Shown here: positions 16,054 through 16,054 of the stretch, in pieces
Position numbering within the stretch: the stretch's first letter is position 1
Layout of the letters: each line of letters begins with the position of its first letter
Assembly (NCBI GenBank): GCA_947629965.1
Contig: CANRFS010000017.1
Coordinates: 1-16,054 of the forward strand
Direction of reading: 5' to 3'
Length of the DNA stretch: 16,054 nucleotides
Source: an uncultured Clostridia bacterium
Lineage (GTDB): Bacteria > Bacillota > Clostridia > TANB77 > CAG-508
Translations under genes and position numbers: made by a program
Notes under the pieces: generated by a model
What the model was told of the DNA's origin: nothing
Seen by the model: the letters and a program-made list of their open reading frames with translations, nothing else
The model's database searches: none

Positions 16054-16054
16054 A

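Overview
The window reads as a very AT-rich (roughly 20-30% GC in most genes) Gram-positive chromosome, probably an uncultured gut-type member of the Clostridia. The pointers are a SufS/SufU pair, a class D-type sortase with an LPXTG substrate, cohesin and dockerin modules, a type IV pilin-like protein, strong GGAGG ribosome sites and consensus TTGACA/TATAAT promoters. UGA is used as a stop (end of mnmA), so this is not a Mycoplasma-type code. Every recognisable gene lies on the minus strand.

Layout, read in the direction of transcription (right to left). (1) 15963-9433, housekeeping run: sufS, an AAA/DUF4143 ATPase with its own promoter, sufU, mnmA, an RNA m5C methyltransferase and a DUF4153 membrane protein. 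(2) 9401-5851, promoter-to-terminator envelope unit: a GT8 glycosyltransferase, a GT8-PlsC fusion and a second PlsC-type acyltransferase, probably making a glycolipid. (3) 5777-4276: consensus promoter, a leader with hairpins, a pilin-like gene whose 3' half has much higher GC, and a long palindromic terminator. (4) 4156-1, surface complex: an LPXTG-anchored cohesin-like protein, a sortase, a secreted glucosaminidase ending in a dockerin, and the start of another secreted cohesin-like protein.

The main result is a translation anomaly. Five genes (the glucosaminidase, the second plsC, the methyltransferase, mnmA and sufS) are each broken by one apparent extra base. In all five the extra base is the C of an in-frame CGGA. 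Skipping that C gives GGA (Gly) and restores a conserved motif: GLFWHQYMTN, LGAIPIP, PCSGSGT, VVGGGKIA-stop and IRSGNHCAQP. By eye I find about three dozen CGG triplets on the coding strand of genes. Only these five are in the reading phase, and all five are shift sites; no CGG in the window is read as arginine. The simplest explanation is that CGG is not read as Arg in this organism, and that CGGA is decoded as glycine by obligatory +1 frameshifting or by a quadruplet-reading tRNA-Gly. The restored open frames and motifs are visible in the sequence. The decoding mechanism is inference, and the responsible tRNA is not in this window.
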